From: Telmatactis stephensoni
Taxonomy: Eukaryota > Cnidaria > Anthozoa > Actiniaria > Isophelliidae
Length of the DNA: 64,000 nucleotides
Assembly (NCBI GenBank): GCA_029948255.1
Contig: JALIZF010001922.1
Coordinates: 434,001 to 498,000 of the forward strand
Reading direction: 5' to 3'
Made by a program: the position numbers and the translations under genes
The notes under the pieces: model-generated
What the model was told of the DNA's origin: nothing
Database searches by the model: none
The model's input: only the letters and a program-made list of their open reading frames with translations
Shown here: in pieces, positions 35,621 through 50,339 of the stretch
Layout of the letters: every line of letters starts with the position of its first letter
How positions within the stretch are numbered: position 1 is the stretch's first letter

Positions 35621-38600
35621 CCCCCAAGAACATAAATATGAATTAGGAATTGCTTATCAGAGGGTAATGTAAAGAGTTTGTAGTAAATTTATAGTTTATA
35701 TTCGAGATTTTTTGCCCTTATCGAAGAAATTGGTTGTCGTGTTATTTGTTTACCGCCATGAGATCGATTTTGCCGAGTTTGCCCTCAACTCGATCGCGGG
35801 TATTAATTTATTAGTAGTTTATATTTTTTACGACCACATATGGATTGTACAAGATATGTTACTCAGTGTTTTATTCACGTTTAGTTTTATGATCGCTGCG
35901 TTTTAAAATCATTGGAATTTTTGACTGTCCCTTTCACTTTTTACCTCATGTTTAACGAAAGTGCAAGCTTTTCGATTTCAGCTCGTAATATTAATATTAT
36001 TATTATTACTATAATTCATGAATGGGATATACCTCGTTTTTCATACGTACTATCATCTAGAAATCAATTTCCAAGAAATACCCTAAAAAAAAAGGCTGTA
36101 TTCAGACGATCTTTCGCGTGACAACGTCTTTAGGTTTTTCAAAAATATGAATTGAATCTTGTACTCCTATATAGAGTATTAATTTATCAAATATACCATT
36201 GTAAAATTTTTGAATTATAGCTCTAAATATTCAGACGATATTGAATTTTCACCCCTTAAAGTGTAAAGTATTTTAATATCAAGTGTTGATTGCGAATTTT
36301 CGCCCAAAATGACAAAGAAATGATTTAAGAATGTTTTTACAATCCCTGCTCTTAGTCCAGGGTTATTCTTTTCAAAAACGTTTGTAAAAAGAAATTGAAG
36401 CAATAGATTGAAAATTACCACTACTTTGAAAGTAGGCGCCCTGAAAACAGATCTAGTAGAATTAAGATTTTCCAATGAAATTTATTATTAATCTTCAGCA
36501 GTTGCTGTTAAGTTCAAATGAAAGTTAAGGTTTACAATTTCTAAGAGTTTTTAATATTATTAACTGATTATATTTCCTTCTATATTCAAGTAAGGAGTTT
36601 CAAAAGCATGTAAAGGCTTTATTTATATATAATTGCAAATAAGAAGCAAACAATTTGTACGGTTTTATCGTAAAAAGAAGGAATTAAAAGCATGGTTTGA
36701 CATTTCTAGTTCGAGTTGTTGTGTTTGACTTTGGCTTGGCTGCAATCTTCCAACTTTTCGCACTCAAGAATTTTTTCTTGGCTGTCAAACTTGATGAATT
36801 CCTCGGTCGCGATGAAATTTTGAGAGCGAAATTCATCCATGAGTAGTCGAATAAACAGCTACATATAGTTCGTTTTAGCGGTGGTTTGAGCGAATTTTGC
36901 GTATTAAAGTCATTAGAAATTGTTGTTCAATGAAATTTTGCAGTATGATTCTGGAATTGACTGGACGAAGCGTGGATCAAGAATTACAAGCGCTTACTTA
37001 ATGTAAACAAACGGAGTGATGTATTTTCTTCGGGGGAGGAAAATCAAATCTGATGTTAACCCTCACCACGGCAACTAGTAATGTTGTTTGCATGTATATG
37101 GGCCTTATTACTCGAAAAGTCACAGCTTGAAAAGCAGGCTCGTAGTATTCATGAGATGCGATTGGAGAACAGAAGCACAAAGCTAAAATCACAGCTTTGT
37201 TCGCTGGACTGCTTGATGTCAAGCAAGCCAGCTGCATTAGCGAACGAATAAAGTTGATTGTCGCATCGAAAAGGAATAAACTCTAATAACTGAGATTTAA
37301 TTTGTGGATCTTAACTTTAACATATATAAGTGCGAGGGCTGTTTGGCGCGTTTTGTATTAGATATGAATCATTTACTACAACAAAGCCAAGAAACGTGCG
37401 ATCAAAACAAAGGAATATAGCGACACAAAACATGCTATGCAAATGGCGCTTCTAATAATTAAAGTAACTCAGGCGATTGAAGGCTTGTCAAAGTTAGAAC
37501 ACAAGAGAATCATTCTTTATCTTACAAGCAAACAGTATATCCAACATCATCCAATAACAAGGCTTTTATATTCAGCGTGCGGCGATCGTTTGACAAAGAA
37601 GAAGACATAGTCATTGTGATGTAAATAGTGCGATAATTGCACCTCTGTTACATGTGTATTTATGTACAATGTGTACGTAAAACTTCTCTCTGAAATGGCT
37701 TTTAGAAATAACTTTTGGACCACAGCCAAATCGTTCTCAAATACCAACTTTTTAACGGAAAACTATTCGATTATGTTGTATTAAAGGTATTTTCTTTCAA
37801 AGGTGGCGAACTTTTCTACCCGGAAAGAAGAATTCTGTTACGGAAACCAGAACTGCTTGGAATAGTCGAGGGAGTGTGACATTAAGAAGGAAGATAAAAG
37901 ATATGCTGGGAAATTCGGCTAGTTTGTTTTTTACCCAAGGATATGTATATAGTTTTGAGATTTAAAAGAAAAGAAAAAGCATTGTTCTAACGGCAACAAT
38001 GAACAAGTTTTCGCGCCATTTTGTACCAAAGTTTAAACAATAGGTGGGAAATACAAAACGTGGTTTGCACGTGTAATTCAATATACTTGGTTTGCGCGGG
38101 AAAAAAGCCTTACAGATAATAGAGGTAAAATGATCACCAGAATTAAACATTTAGGCCAGATTAAGGCGCTATTTAGAAACACTGTTTGATAGTAATACGA
38201 ATCTTCAACCATCGGATTCGACTACACGAGGCCACCATGCCCTATTCATGGATATGGGCTGATGGTTTCCTATTTATAGAACATTAGCGTATCTTGGTTT
38301 CAAGGCGATCAAACTGTGGTCAAATTCAAATAAATTAGCCATCAAATGATAGATATTTTTCAGAGATTTATGCCAAGCTTTTCGATATTTTTAGCTTCAT
38401 ATATATTATTTATCCGTTAGCTGGTAAGTTTGTCAATAAAGCTTGTTGAATATTCGACTGCTCGAGGCGATACTCGAGAAGCCATTATTTTTTCTATTCA
38501 TAAAATTGAGCACATGTGAGTTGACAGGTAACCAAAAAGCATGGCACAATCGAAAGGAGCGCTTAAGAGCATAATGTTTTCACTCTCGAAAAAAATAAAA

Positions 38601-41600
38601 TTGTGAAATATTAATGCATTAATTGGTGTCATTTTGAAAAGACAAAACACTCCAACCTCCCACTGCTTATGTTTATAAAGACTCTTCTGCATGTAATACC
38701 CTTGAACTCGGTATCATACGTTGAACACTAATTCCGCTGCTTAATAGAAAAGATCTCGGCTGTTATTTATCTGGGCACTTTGAATAAAACTTTACACAAA
38801 ACAAGAAAAAATAAGAGATTTTTACAGCGAGGCGCTTGAGGAATGTGAAAAAAATGTAAACATTGCAGCAGTGAAATGGCTTTTTGGGGATATTTTTCTT
38901 TTCTTGTGCAAATAATAATTTGGCATTGTAGGCAAGATTAGAAATATGTTTACAATATCTTTTTAAAAATTCCGTGATAGGTCTATAAATCATTTGATCC
39001 ACACCAAAAATATCCTTTTGTGATAGTCTAGAGCGTCTGAAAATCAGAAGAATTGACCTAAACGCTTTCTGGTTGAAATTATGTTGATAACTTCATTATT
39101 GCTTTTAATCCAAAACACCGCAATTTTATTGCACCCAAAGACATTTTGAACAATAAAAGTACATTTCTACCCAAGATTAATATGTAAAAACCTCAAATAG
39201 ACAGACGTCAGAGGCTGTCAAAAATGTTTCCTGAGTATGACAGAAAATCAAAGTTGTAAACAAATAACTGCATACCGAAGAAAGATGGTGTTTTTCTAAA
39301 ATTTTGTTGTAAATAAACACCTTTTAATTCGGTAAACAAAACTGATAAAAGCGTGCTTGGAGACCATGAAGCGTTACACGAAAAATGAATCGTTTTTCGC
39401 TTTGCTCGCTTCCATCGCTGTTGTTTTCAGAGCTTTAAAAGGTCACTTCGCTTTTAAAACATCATAAATTGGACCTAATTAATATATCATTTAGGTGAAT
39501 ATCCTTGCAAAAAGAAAATACTGACAGTCTCAATTAGTGTAATTACTGCTCACAAAAGCGTATAAAAAGGACGAAAGGTTTTTATTTCTTATCAGTACAA
39601 AGACTATTAGCAAACCATCGAACAGTGAAATTCCTCTGTATCTATTTACCCCGTAGTCTAAACAATCGCACTATGTCAAACTTCCACTGTTTAATACTGT
39701 TCACACGCTCTTTGCTCTCTCGTTGGCACTGTTCTCCACTTTAACATGCCCGGTACGATAATATTTCGAAAACAAGTTTCGTAGGCACGTACAATGAACA
39801 AGAATTTAGATTGGGGGGTCATGGAAGGAATTCGTAATTGTCATTTTAGTCAGATATTTTTTTTACTTCCTTCCGTTCCTTGCGGTTTCTTTTGAAAATG
39901 TTATCGGGATAAACTCCATTATATATTAATCTGTTTGCTTCCTCTCTTCTAAAACCAATTGCAAAATCGTTTTCTTGTTTGTTCTTAAAATGATTGAGCA
40001 TATGAGTCATTGACGTTTTTAGTAACTCACGGTTGTCATGACGATTCCACCTTGTTGCCATGACAACTTGAGTGATAAGCGATTTGTCATAAGCATAAAA
40101 ACGTCACAGAGGAATTTTTTTATTTTTGATTAATTCGTGACAAATCTGTTTTCTTTCTTTCTTTTTAGGGGATTTATTTTTTCTTTTCAATTCTTTCTTT
40201 CTTTTCTTTTCTTTTCTTTCTTCCTTTTGTTTTTTGAGGGGGAAGGGAGTAAGAGAAGAAGGAGCTGTGAGAGGTAGTGAATTGTTTAACACTGTCTTGT
40301 TGTACACTAATAGTTGCAGCTTATATAAGGGATCATAAAACCAACTATACATGTTTAATAATAATTTATTGAATTCATATAAGATATTAAATACTTTGAA
40401 GTAAATCTCTTGGAATGAATGTATATCTAGATTATAAACAACCGGCTATCTAAGACCTTGGTATCTGTGGCATGCAACAATTTTGTAAAATAGTCTCCTA
40501 AACCCATCTACTTTTGTTCTGGTGTTGTACACCAAAACAAGAGGTATCAAATAATCAAGGTCAGAATTTGCAAGACCCAAGACCAATTCCCTTTGTTTCA
40601 AAATTTGAGACTTAAAGAATCGAGACTTTAAGACCCACAAAATTTGACCAAAATTTAGCAAGACTCTGACTTTTTGCAGGGACCACTGGACACCCCTCAA
40701 ACAGGAGAACCAGTGTTATATACCATTATGCTAGAAACTAGATAGATATCCTGTTTGCATAAGTAGGTTTTGTTCTAAAGGTCTGACAAAATTGTTTACT
40801 TTTGTGTTAACGTTAGCCTTCCTTGATGCCACCTGTCCTGGGATATGACAGTATGTACAGTCTACTATTATAATTTCCAATGCCCAGCCTTGTTACAGAT
40901 CTTAAACTGGGGCCACGTCAATGGCAGGATTTCCTTATATGATATAAAGATAAGGTATCGAGATGCAATCTAACTAACCCTGGCAATGCCACAAGATATT
41001 CAGAGCAAAATGGTTATCTGATCTATCTTTGGAACTTTTGTTATGACTCGGCTTTTCTCATACTCTTGAAAAGTCTATCTTCTCCTAAGAATTATCATTG
41101 ATATTTATTTTTGTTTTCACTATAATTATCAAACCTTATATCCCTTTAAACTCTCAATTGGGGATCCTCTTACATCAGAAGGTTAATCCTACCACTAGGG
41201 TCAAGTCGTTTGTTTTTATAAGTTTCAAAAGATAAGAACAAAAAGCTTAAAGGCCCACTTGGATGAAAATCAGTAAAAATTGGAAACTGATTATTTCTAT
41301 ATGAAGATTAATATAGTTAAATAACTAGCTATTCTCCAACAAAAAATCTACATTTATGATCATTATCACAAAGAAATTTTGGTTTAAAAACTAAAAGAAC
41401 AATAGGGTTGAGTAATCGAGGTCATAATGACGTCATTTACTCACACTTTTAGACGCTAAAAACTTTGACAATTTTATCCGTCTCTTTTAATAGCATGTGA
41501 AGAAAATGTTGCTTCATGATGATCATTGGTGCCGTATACATAGGTCTCACTGAGTTTCAAGTCATTTTCAATTTTCATTGATTTTGATCCAAGTGCTCCT

Positions 41601-42292
41601 TTAAGGTCTAACATTAAATTACCTTGCTCCTGTTTTCACATAATCTGGACCTTAAACTTAAAGGCTGACTAAGATATCATATGTCAAAATAAGAGGCCAC
41701 ATTAATTTTGTATCATCTAATCCTATATTAAGATATTTAGTATCTTATTTGACAAAGTCTAAATGGGCTGGCTTTTGATATACATTTGTCAAAATACTCC
41801 CCTACTACAAGAGCGCTGTGCCATCTTATCTCATAAAGGTAATTAGATATGTTGTTCAAAAAGAAATGGATAGCAATTGACTGCTATATCCATAAAAATA
41901 GGATCCAAATCTACAAGTGTTTCATTGCATTATTGAAGCATATACTACAACTACCAGAATGCTTTGCTCATTTTCTTTTGTAGAGTAATAATTACTCTAA
42001 TTATTAGTGCCACTGGTTCTACTATTCTCATGGGAGAAAGGGGAATAAAAATATGAATAAGAAAGAAAATCCACAAAGCATTTTGGTGTTTTAGTAAAAT
42101 GACACTATCGTACAAACAGCCTATTGAGATGAGATAAGAAGACTTCTTTTCATAATTTTTTTTCAGTTATTTTAAGGCCTTGACAGCAGTGGAGGTATAT
42201 GAATAGTTATATAAATTGAATGCATTTTTGGTACAATTATTTGGTCTGTTATTTTGAGTTTAAAGGAATCGACAGCCTCAGTGGCAATATCA
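35621..42292. other. Gene-free region between nanos and FNTA
   Basis: About 6.7 kb of AT-rich sequence with no conserved exon on either strand. All open frames are under 90 codons and none is recognisable. The left part should contain the nanos 3' UTR. A TTAA-flanked MITE lies at 41251-41600. An unspliced non-coding RNA cannot be excluded from sequence alone. Confidence 0.6.
41251..41600. mobile_element. 350-bp MITE with TTAA target duplication
   Basis: The left end AGGCCCACTTGGATGAAAAT and the right end, reverse complemented AGGAGCACTTGGATCAAAAT, form ~40-bp imperfect inverted termini. TTAA flanks both sides (41247-41250 and 41601-41604). No coding capacity. piggyBac- or Kolobok-type mobilisation is inferred from the TTAA. 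Confidence 0.85.
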
Positions 42293-45200
42293 TTAAGCAA
42301 ACTTGGTCTGTAATCCCCGGCACACATAATTCCAGTACTCTCTTCTGATATAATCCACATCAGTTGACAATTTTTGACATAACTGAAATAATAATAATAA
42401 TAAAAAAATCAGTTTTAACTATTTAGAATTAGGCAATTGTCCTTCAGTAGCATTAGTCCAAGTAACAAAGGCAGGGTTGAGGCTGTACACTACTGTAATT
42501 TGTTCTTTAATAAACTTAAGCTTTTGTCGGTTGCTGACATCATCAGAAGTAAAAGAAAGAAAATGTATGCACATACATGAACAGCCACAGTTTTAACTAT
42601 ATTTTTAGTGTAGTTCATCCTCACAGCAAGCACATAAACTCGTGGTTAGATGACAGACAAATCGTACTAAAGCTCTCTGTTAAGTCCACTGTTTGTATTG
42701 TGTTGTCTTCATTTGTCATTCCAGATGGAAATGACAACACTGAAAAACTGTTACTCCTTGCTCTAGTGCCACACTGTTTGACTTCTTCTTAAACTAGTGT
42801 TAATTTAAGTCACTTTTAGACCACTTGTCCATCCAGATGAAAGAGATGATGCAAAAATTGCATCCTTCCCTTTTTCACACTCTGACAATAAATTTGTTCA
42901 TCTGAAATTGTTCATCTTCACTGTCTGTCCTCAAGTGTGGAAATGGCCATCAATGTATTGATATGTGAAATTCAACTCTTAAGTTTTACTGAACCCTGAG
43001 GGGGTATTTAGACTTGCAGTGATGTGGTACAGTTGGCATTCATGATGATTTGGCAACTTTGGGGGGTTGACACTTTTTCACTGCAGCCGCCTCTCACTAT
43101 TTCCTTTGTGGTTTTCAGTTTTAGATACCCAACAGATTCTCCTCAAATCTCAGGGCACATGCAGACTTTACATATTAAACTTATTAAGTTTCAGTTCCTA
43201 AAGAAGCTGCGAAGGGGTTTGAAACATTATTTTAGGACTCTTACCTCAATAGCTTTATCAAGGGTCCTTGGCTCTGCAGTTTTGTTTTCCAATTCTTCTT
43301 CATAAATATCAATAAGTGTAGCCATAAGATATGGAGAGTCAATTCCCCTGGTATACATCTCAACCAAAGTGTCCTTCAGACCTGGGTATTTACTAAGTCC
43401 ATGCTTGGAAAGAACACTGCAAAGATAAAATTGTTCTAATATTAAGCACAAGATTATGGAAAACAATAGATGTTGCTCTATATACTGCTATTCGTCAGCA
43501 TAAATTTTCATTGGCACTGAACATAAAAATTATACATATATGTATGGAAACCCATTGGTTCACTAGATGTGATCAGGGACAAACACAGTCTGCTAGTATG
43601 ACCTACACTGCACTCAGATTCTTCATATATTGCTTGAGTATTTTTCACGTCATAGGTATGAACCAGTCTCAATAATTTCTGTCTTAAAATAAATTTTCCT
43701 CTAAAATTAAAATTCTTATTTAATTAATTATTTAATTATTAAATTTAAAATTATTTTAAACTTAGAGGAAAATATAATTCTTTTAAGACAAAAATGACTT
43801 TATTGCAAAATAAAGTTTATTTGTGTTTCTCAAAGCACAGGGTGTTTTCAATTTCTATACCTTGCAAGCAGACATTATTTTCTCTTATACCTCCCTCGTC
43901 ACTCCTAGGGAGGTAAGAGAAAATAACATCTGCTCACAGTGGGGTACAATTTCTATGATTTTACAGGCAAGTTTACAAATGCCTACAAATTCCCATAATT
44001 TTTCCTGTAAATTAATGGGCTTGTAAAGTTATCCAGTCTTTCTAGACATGCACCCAAGGTTTGCATGTGTGCAATTTTAGAGAAAATAGTTCAACACCAA
44101 ATAGATCTTTATGTGTTTAAAGATATTGTGTTTAATTATACACAAATTATGTGTTTAATCATACATATGACAAGCTGAGGAGCAACAGATTTTGAAAAAT
44201 AAATGTGCAGAGGGATATATCTTCAACACAATGCTCTCACACAAAGGAAGGGAAGGAAAGGCAAATACCGTTTTCTTTCCTCAAGACTTTGGCATCAGGA
44301 TTTCCCTTCCGTCTAGAAAACAGGGTCTTAGCATCCTAAAATGACGAAGCGAGGAGGCCCCAAGTGATGACAAGTATAAGTACTATTACTCAACAGTTTA
44401 TTAGTACTGTACATTTTTAAGTATGGGTGTGGTTGAGATAAGGGTAGGAGTGGACCCCTACAAGGAAGGGAGTGGCAGGTAAGCCAATTAACAAATAGGA
44501 TTACATTACATTTTGATAGAGGGTAATATTGTGATAAAGTCTTGTTGAAAGGAAATACTTAGATCTCCTTAGCAAAGCCACAATCTTACTTGGTATTCAA
44601 CAGATACAAATTTGAATTTGTGAAAAGAAATTAAAGATGTCATGCGATGACAAAATAGTCATACTAAGTTACATGGTTGTCACAACAATCCAATCGCAAA
44701 ATTCCTGACTTTTCCCTGACTAAAGCATACTTTTCCCTGACCCACTAATTCAGATACTCAAGTTGTTTTCAATTCAAATGATTCTTTTCTTGTGAATTGA
44801 GCAGATGACAATGATATACAACATACCCTAACCATATATTTTCAAATACTGTGTGAACAATAAATTGACTTTTTCTCACAATCTAATTTTTTCCTGACTG
44901 AAAGTAGAATTCCCTGACTTTTCCCTGACCTTGAAAAAAATATTTTTTCCTGACTTTTCCCTGACCTGTGACAACTATGTCATAATGACAAAGTGAACAT
45001 AAGATATCCAGGAAACAGCAGTATGTATTTAGTACAATGAAAGACCAAACGATGATACAATAATGAGCACACAGGAAATATGCATGAACAAGAATGTGAT
45101 CAAATTCTTGCTTCAAAAAGATAAATAGTCCACTTTCAATGTTAAGGTTGGGTAATTGCACACAAAATCATTCCAAATGAGACTCTAAAGAAAGAGCAAT

Positions 45201-48200
45201 GTAATCATTTTTAAATATTGCTCACTATTCACATGTGTGTTGGTCAACCAAAATATCACAAGTAGGCTATTGATTTACTGAATAAAGACTCTCCAAGGCA
45301 GACACTCTCAAAACCAACTGTCTAAGAACATGTCCTGGCTTGGAGAGACTTAGGTAACAACAAGACACCAGAAACACATATGTGTTTCTGAAGACACTCA
45401 ATTGAGCATTATGTCGAATTACAAAGCATTATACAGGCAGCCCAAGCTCAGCTTCAATACATTCTGGTTTTAATATCAGCTTGCGTTACAGCTGAACAAA
45501 ACCCCTTATGTTTATGACATAAGCTAGTTTTTAATAATGTTATTGAAGGTCTATGGGCCCTGATCTTAACCGGAACATTAAAAAAAATCCTGTCTACAAT
45601 ACTACTGGGTAAATTTATGATGTATATTTTCTTGCTTGATTTAAACTTGCTTAGCATTATTGATTCAGTAAATCTTGTCATCTATTGTGTGTGTTTTGGT
45701 CTATCAGCTCAATATGCTTTCTTTTAGCCTGTTTGCAAACCAAATTCCTTTGAAAACTCATTGGTAGCTTGTACTTTGGTTGAATCACAAAATAATTAAT
45801 ATCCCAAGAAGTGATAACACATTGCAAACCAAATACGTCATCTATTTGTGTGTTTTGGTGCTATTAGCTGTTCATTAATATGCTTTAAGCAAACTAAATC
45901 CCTTTGAAAAATTTCGACAGTAGCCTGAACTTTGGTTAAATTCAAAATAATTATGAACAACCCTAGAAGAGATAACATATTACAAACCAACCACCTTTTA
46001 AAAATTTTCAAGTAGGGGGTGCGTGTGTCTTATATAGAAGACTGCTATTCCTAAATTTCTTACCCTTTCAGATAATTCCATGCACTTTCATTGTTTGGAA
46101 CTTTTTCAATAAGATCCATAATAAATCTGTTGGACAAAAAAGGTAAAATAAAAGATCATTATGCATAGTCAAGGCCCTACTAAACATCATGTTTGCTCCT
46201 TTGCCAGTCCCTTAGAAGAGAGGGCATAAGAGTCTGCAATATCAGGTCATTTGTTGCTCGATATTTTGGTAATTTCAAAACTGTAAATTTTGTGATATTA
46301 TGGTTTTTGACTTCACATACTGAACGCAGTATTCAGTTTTTGGGATTTTGATGATTTTTGTTGTAGTATTTGCTCAATTTTCATGGCAGCACTGTGGTTT
46401 TCAAAGCCCCCTTTCACACCTCTGATTAAAATCTGTAGAGTTTCATAACCACTCCCATTTGTCAACATTGCACATACTTACTTTATCTCTTGATCAATGA
46501 CTTCATCAGTAAAACCCATGTGTGATAATACAAAATATCTCTGATTCCAAGCAGAATTATTCCGTAGATCCTCAGTTAATAATTTATCCACATACTCCAA
46601 TTCATTATCCCATATGTTAAACCTCTTAATGACCCACTGTCGATGTTGCCAGGCATGGTAGTTTTTTGCATCAGGTCGAAGAATTGATGCAGTGAAGTCT
46701 AGTTCTTGGCTCGGGTCATTTAGCCAATCAACAAGAATACGTCTGTGGTACCTGGAATATAACAAGTGAATAGTGTTACAGTGAAAAAATATGGCCTTTG
46801 TTGGGAGAAAATAATGACTTACTGCAAAAGGTATCTGTAATGATGAGCATAGCCATATCATGTTAAAAGGGAAGTCATACAACATTACAGTTCCACTGTA
46901 CTACATTATAGACTTGTCAGAAATTAGCAAAATCAAACATATGAGTGGAGTGATGTATGCAAAATATTTATAATAATGTAGAGGTAGTGAGTGTGAGTGC
47001 CAGCAGAAGAATAGCCACTACATCGATCTGCTGTAGAAGATTATTTAATATTTATTTATTTATTTAATTAGCATGGGGTGGGGTGGGGTGATTTTAAAAT
47101 GAGTGATGAAAATGATGTGACCCTCCCTAGCAATGGGAATAAACTTTATTTTCCTGACCCTCCTGTGGGATTTGGCCCCATTTGACTGCCCATTTTTTCA
47201 TGGCCCTCCCTTTTCACAGGCTTAAAAAGTTATGACTCTCCCCTGTTTTCCACTCCCCCTACCCCCTGCTACTTTCTGACCAGTCTCTTATGTTTGACCA
47301 TTAGATAACCTACTGTTTACCAGGCCAGCAATGTGACTCAATCATATTATATGCCTCAGCATGAAAAGATACACCTTTCTTATATTTCCTTCCTGAAAAA
47401 GAACTCCTTTTGAGTGGAGCCCCCTATCATGGGGAGTACCTCAGGGGGGTAGATATATTAATTTTGATAATAGTTTTTTAACTATATCAATACTCACCAC
47501 ACTTGATAATTCTTTGGCTGGTCTTCGATTACAGTTGACACATAACTCAGTTCATCTGTCAGGTCTTTATCTAAAGCCTTCAACAGTAGTCTTCGATAAT
47601 GCCTTAATAATATAACAAAGCTGCAATTTAACCTCTTTAAAATCAATAGATGTCTGTCATCAAAGTCTAGTTGGGACAGTTAGACGAGTATTAGTTTTTT
47701 GAATGGAACATCAGGGTTGAACCCCAGGCCAGACATTTGTCTTTAATTATTGGAGAGAAGGTGCTTTCTTTGTAATCATATCTTCAAGTAGTTAGACCTT
47801 CCGGGCATTACACCATAGACCACATTTTTCAAATACAGTACGCATTAACCATATATTTGAGGGACATAAAGGAACTTGCAACACTAGTCAGAAGGAGTAA
47901 AATATGGAGATCACAGTTGATCTGGCCTATATCTTACACTACACTAGGTAACAATAATAGTTTAGTTTAGTTTATTAGCTTTTCCTTGCAATGAAGGCAG
48001 GGATGCCACAGCAGCAGTAGGTCAGACCACAAGCACTGGCAACTTTATGGCCTATTGGCCCCAAATAGTAGTGTGGGTTCATTAATGACATCATGCAAGA
48101 AGACATGAAGGTCTAACCACTTGCAGATGTAATTACAAAGGCAGCACCTTCTCCTATAATTATTTCCAGACCCTGAAGCTGTATTGGTTTGACCTGCATT

Positions 48201-49512
48201 GAAGACCAGCACTACCATTCATCCAACTGAGACAACTAGGCAACAGCTAGATGGTGTCCCTCCTTGAATAGGAAAAGCTAATTCAAAATGTAAAAAAGTA
48301 AATTAAAAGAAAATTAACTAAACTAAACCTACCAGACAGTATAATTAGCAGCATTAAAGCTGATAGCATCTTCAGTGAGAATAAGAGCTCTCTCACTCAT
48401 CTCTCCAGACTTAAGAATTGCTCGGAAATAATCATAGACATCTCTGACTAAAAATAAAAAAGTCATCTATTGATAAAAGTATTCATTGATGAGTGATATG
48501 ATTAAGATGTTCTCCAGAGATTTAATAGTGTGCAGCCCTGAATTTGAAATGGCCAGGAATTCCCAATTGAGTGCTTAATGGGCCTATGCCCTCATTATAG
48601 AGTAGTGTTATCTGACTACCAACAGCCGTTCATGCTTTAGATGCCACTAAGTCTGAGAAAACACCAGATGTTGGGACTTCTGGAGAACAATGGATGTCTC
48701 AGTGTATGACTCTATAACTCTTTACCTTTTTAAGCCATATGAAATATGCCCATATATATCAATACTATATACATGCTAGGAGGTACAGAGCATGAGAACA
48801 GCACGTCTAGAAACATGAGGCCAAATGTTTCTCTTACTAGTAATTATGCTATATAACTCCCCAGCTCCAATTCCCACCCTTGTAGGTAGATGACTGACAG
48901 ACCATGAAAAATGAAAACATTAGGATAGATATACAATGTTGTTGTAACAGACAACACCTTACAAAGGAAACTCTCAGTATTATTTCAGACAGTACTTGAA
49001 GTTAAGGAAGAGCAGAACAACAATCTACATTTCCCCTTCAATAATTAGCTCACTTAATTCCGGTACTCATGGCCTCCTTGAACCCGGACAGTTCTTTCTC
49101 GCTCGATGTTTGCAGCAAAAGGATATTACAAAATCTGATATAACGACAAACATGAGCTCATAATGTTCTCAAAAGGTAAAAGAATTGCTTTATGTATTAC
49201 ATCTCTGATTAAATACCACAAAAATATAAAAGCACCTAACAGAGTTTCCATAATTCAGTTATAAACACTTAGAATTTGCGTTATGCTAGTTGCCATGTCC
49301 TATATCTTGGCGGGTAATAGTGGAATCATTCAACGATTTTTTTTGCTGATTTTACTACATAATCGAAACTCACATCGGTCGGAATATGCAATAGCAACAA
49401 CGGGATTAGGTCCATCGTCTTGTGGTACAGGAGTTACGTCTTTCCAGTCATTTCGATCGCGATAAAATACGAATGAATCGCCTTGCTCTTCCTCCTCTGA
49501 ACTGTCCGCCAT
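42293..49512 (-). CDS. FNTA: Protein farnesyltransferase/geranylgeranyltransferase type-1 alpha subunit
   Basis: This is the shared alpha subunit of farnesyltransferase and geranylgeranyltransferase I, which prenylate CaaX proteins in the cytosol. Exons from 5': 49512-49374, 48447-48333, 47602-47498, 46751-46482, 46126-46064, 43416-43245, 42382-42293, giving 317 residues; every phase closes. The start [20 protein letters not shown] precedes the conserved [12 protein letters not shown]. Five prenyltransferase alpha repeats are visible: [60 protein letters not shown] and [15 protein letters not shown]. The C-terminus [15 protein letters not shown] matches the family end. It lacks the long proline-rich N-terminus of mammalian FNTA, so it is shorter (human 379). 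The beta subunits are not in this window. The first intron is about 0.9 kb and intron 5 about 2.6 kb. Confidence 0.97.
43681..43789. repeat. AT-rich hairpin MITE in FNTA intron 5
   Basis: GTCTTAAAATAAATTTTCCT at the left is matched inversely by AGGAAAATATAATTCTTTTA plus AGAC at the right, with an AT-rich centre. Target duplication is not clear. Confidence 0.75.
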
Positions 49513-50339
49513 TTTGCCTCGAGCGAGTTGGGTGGAGCTAGTTGCCTCGCTATGATGAAAGGCTGCGGGTTACCTATGTCAAATAAAACACAGGAAACCC
49601 AGTCGGAACTCCCCTTTCTTTCACTACCTCGCCCACCTCTTCAAAACGACCAGTTCTCAAGAATACCAAAAGTTCTCAATCCAGTAAGATTTCACAAACA
49701 TTGACATTATAATGCTGGCGTGTCAACCATTTTTACAACAGATTTGCCAGCATACCGAGTTACAACTAGCCAATTAGTTTCTGGTTGGCACTTTATAGCT
49801 AATAGCTTGTGCTTCCTTGCACTCATCTGTACTAGTTGGGATTATTTGCAGGCCTGTAGCAAGGTCAAAAATATTGGGGGAATGGGCTGCCACGCCTTTT
49901 ATATTAGTAACACATGTCACATAGAACAAAAACTAAGGGTGCCAGCTGCGTGTCTTTCTTGGTGAAATTGCCCGATAACTGCTTCCTGCTTTCTTTGTCG
50001 GCCAAAAATTATTTGCAACTTCTATCTCATCCGTTTTATCTTTATGTACATGTGATTGAGGCCAGCGTCTCCAGATCTTAACGCGCAGCATTGTCTAAGG
50101 CAGGGGCGTAGCGAGGCCTGAGCAATAGCGGGGAGGGGGGGGCAATTTTCTTGAGATCAAGTTCCTGCTAAAATATACTTATTTCCCTAGGATGAACCAT
50201 TTGGGACAAAAGCACGTGGAAATTTATCCATCATCATCCTTCAGATGACGGCCAAAGCCCAAAATTTGAGAGGGGGGATTGCCCCCCCCCCCCCCCCCCC
50301 CACCTGCCTGATTTGTAAATGAATCACCTCTCATAAGCT

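Noticed and set aside
49053..49133. An 81-base minus-strand segment in FNTA intron 1 with AG and GT borders and an open frame ([14 protein letters not shown] and on)
   Set aside because: In the phase imposed by FNTA exon 1 it meets a stop codon, and FNTA is complete without it. It could be a poison exon, but nothing else supports that.
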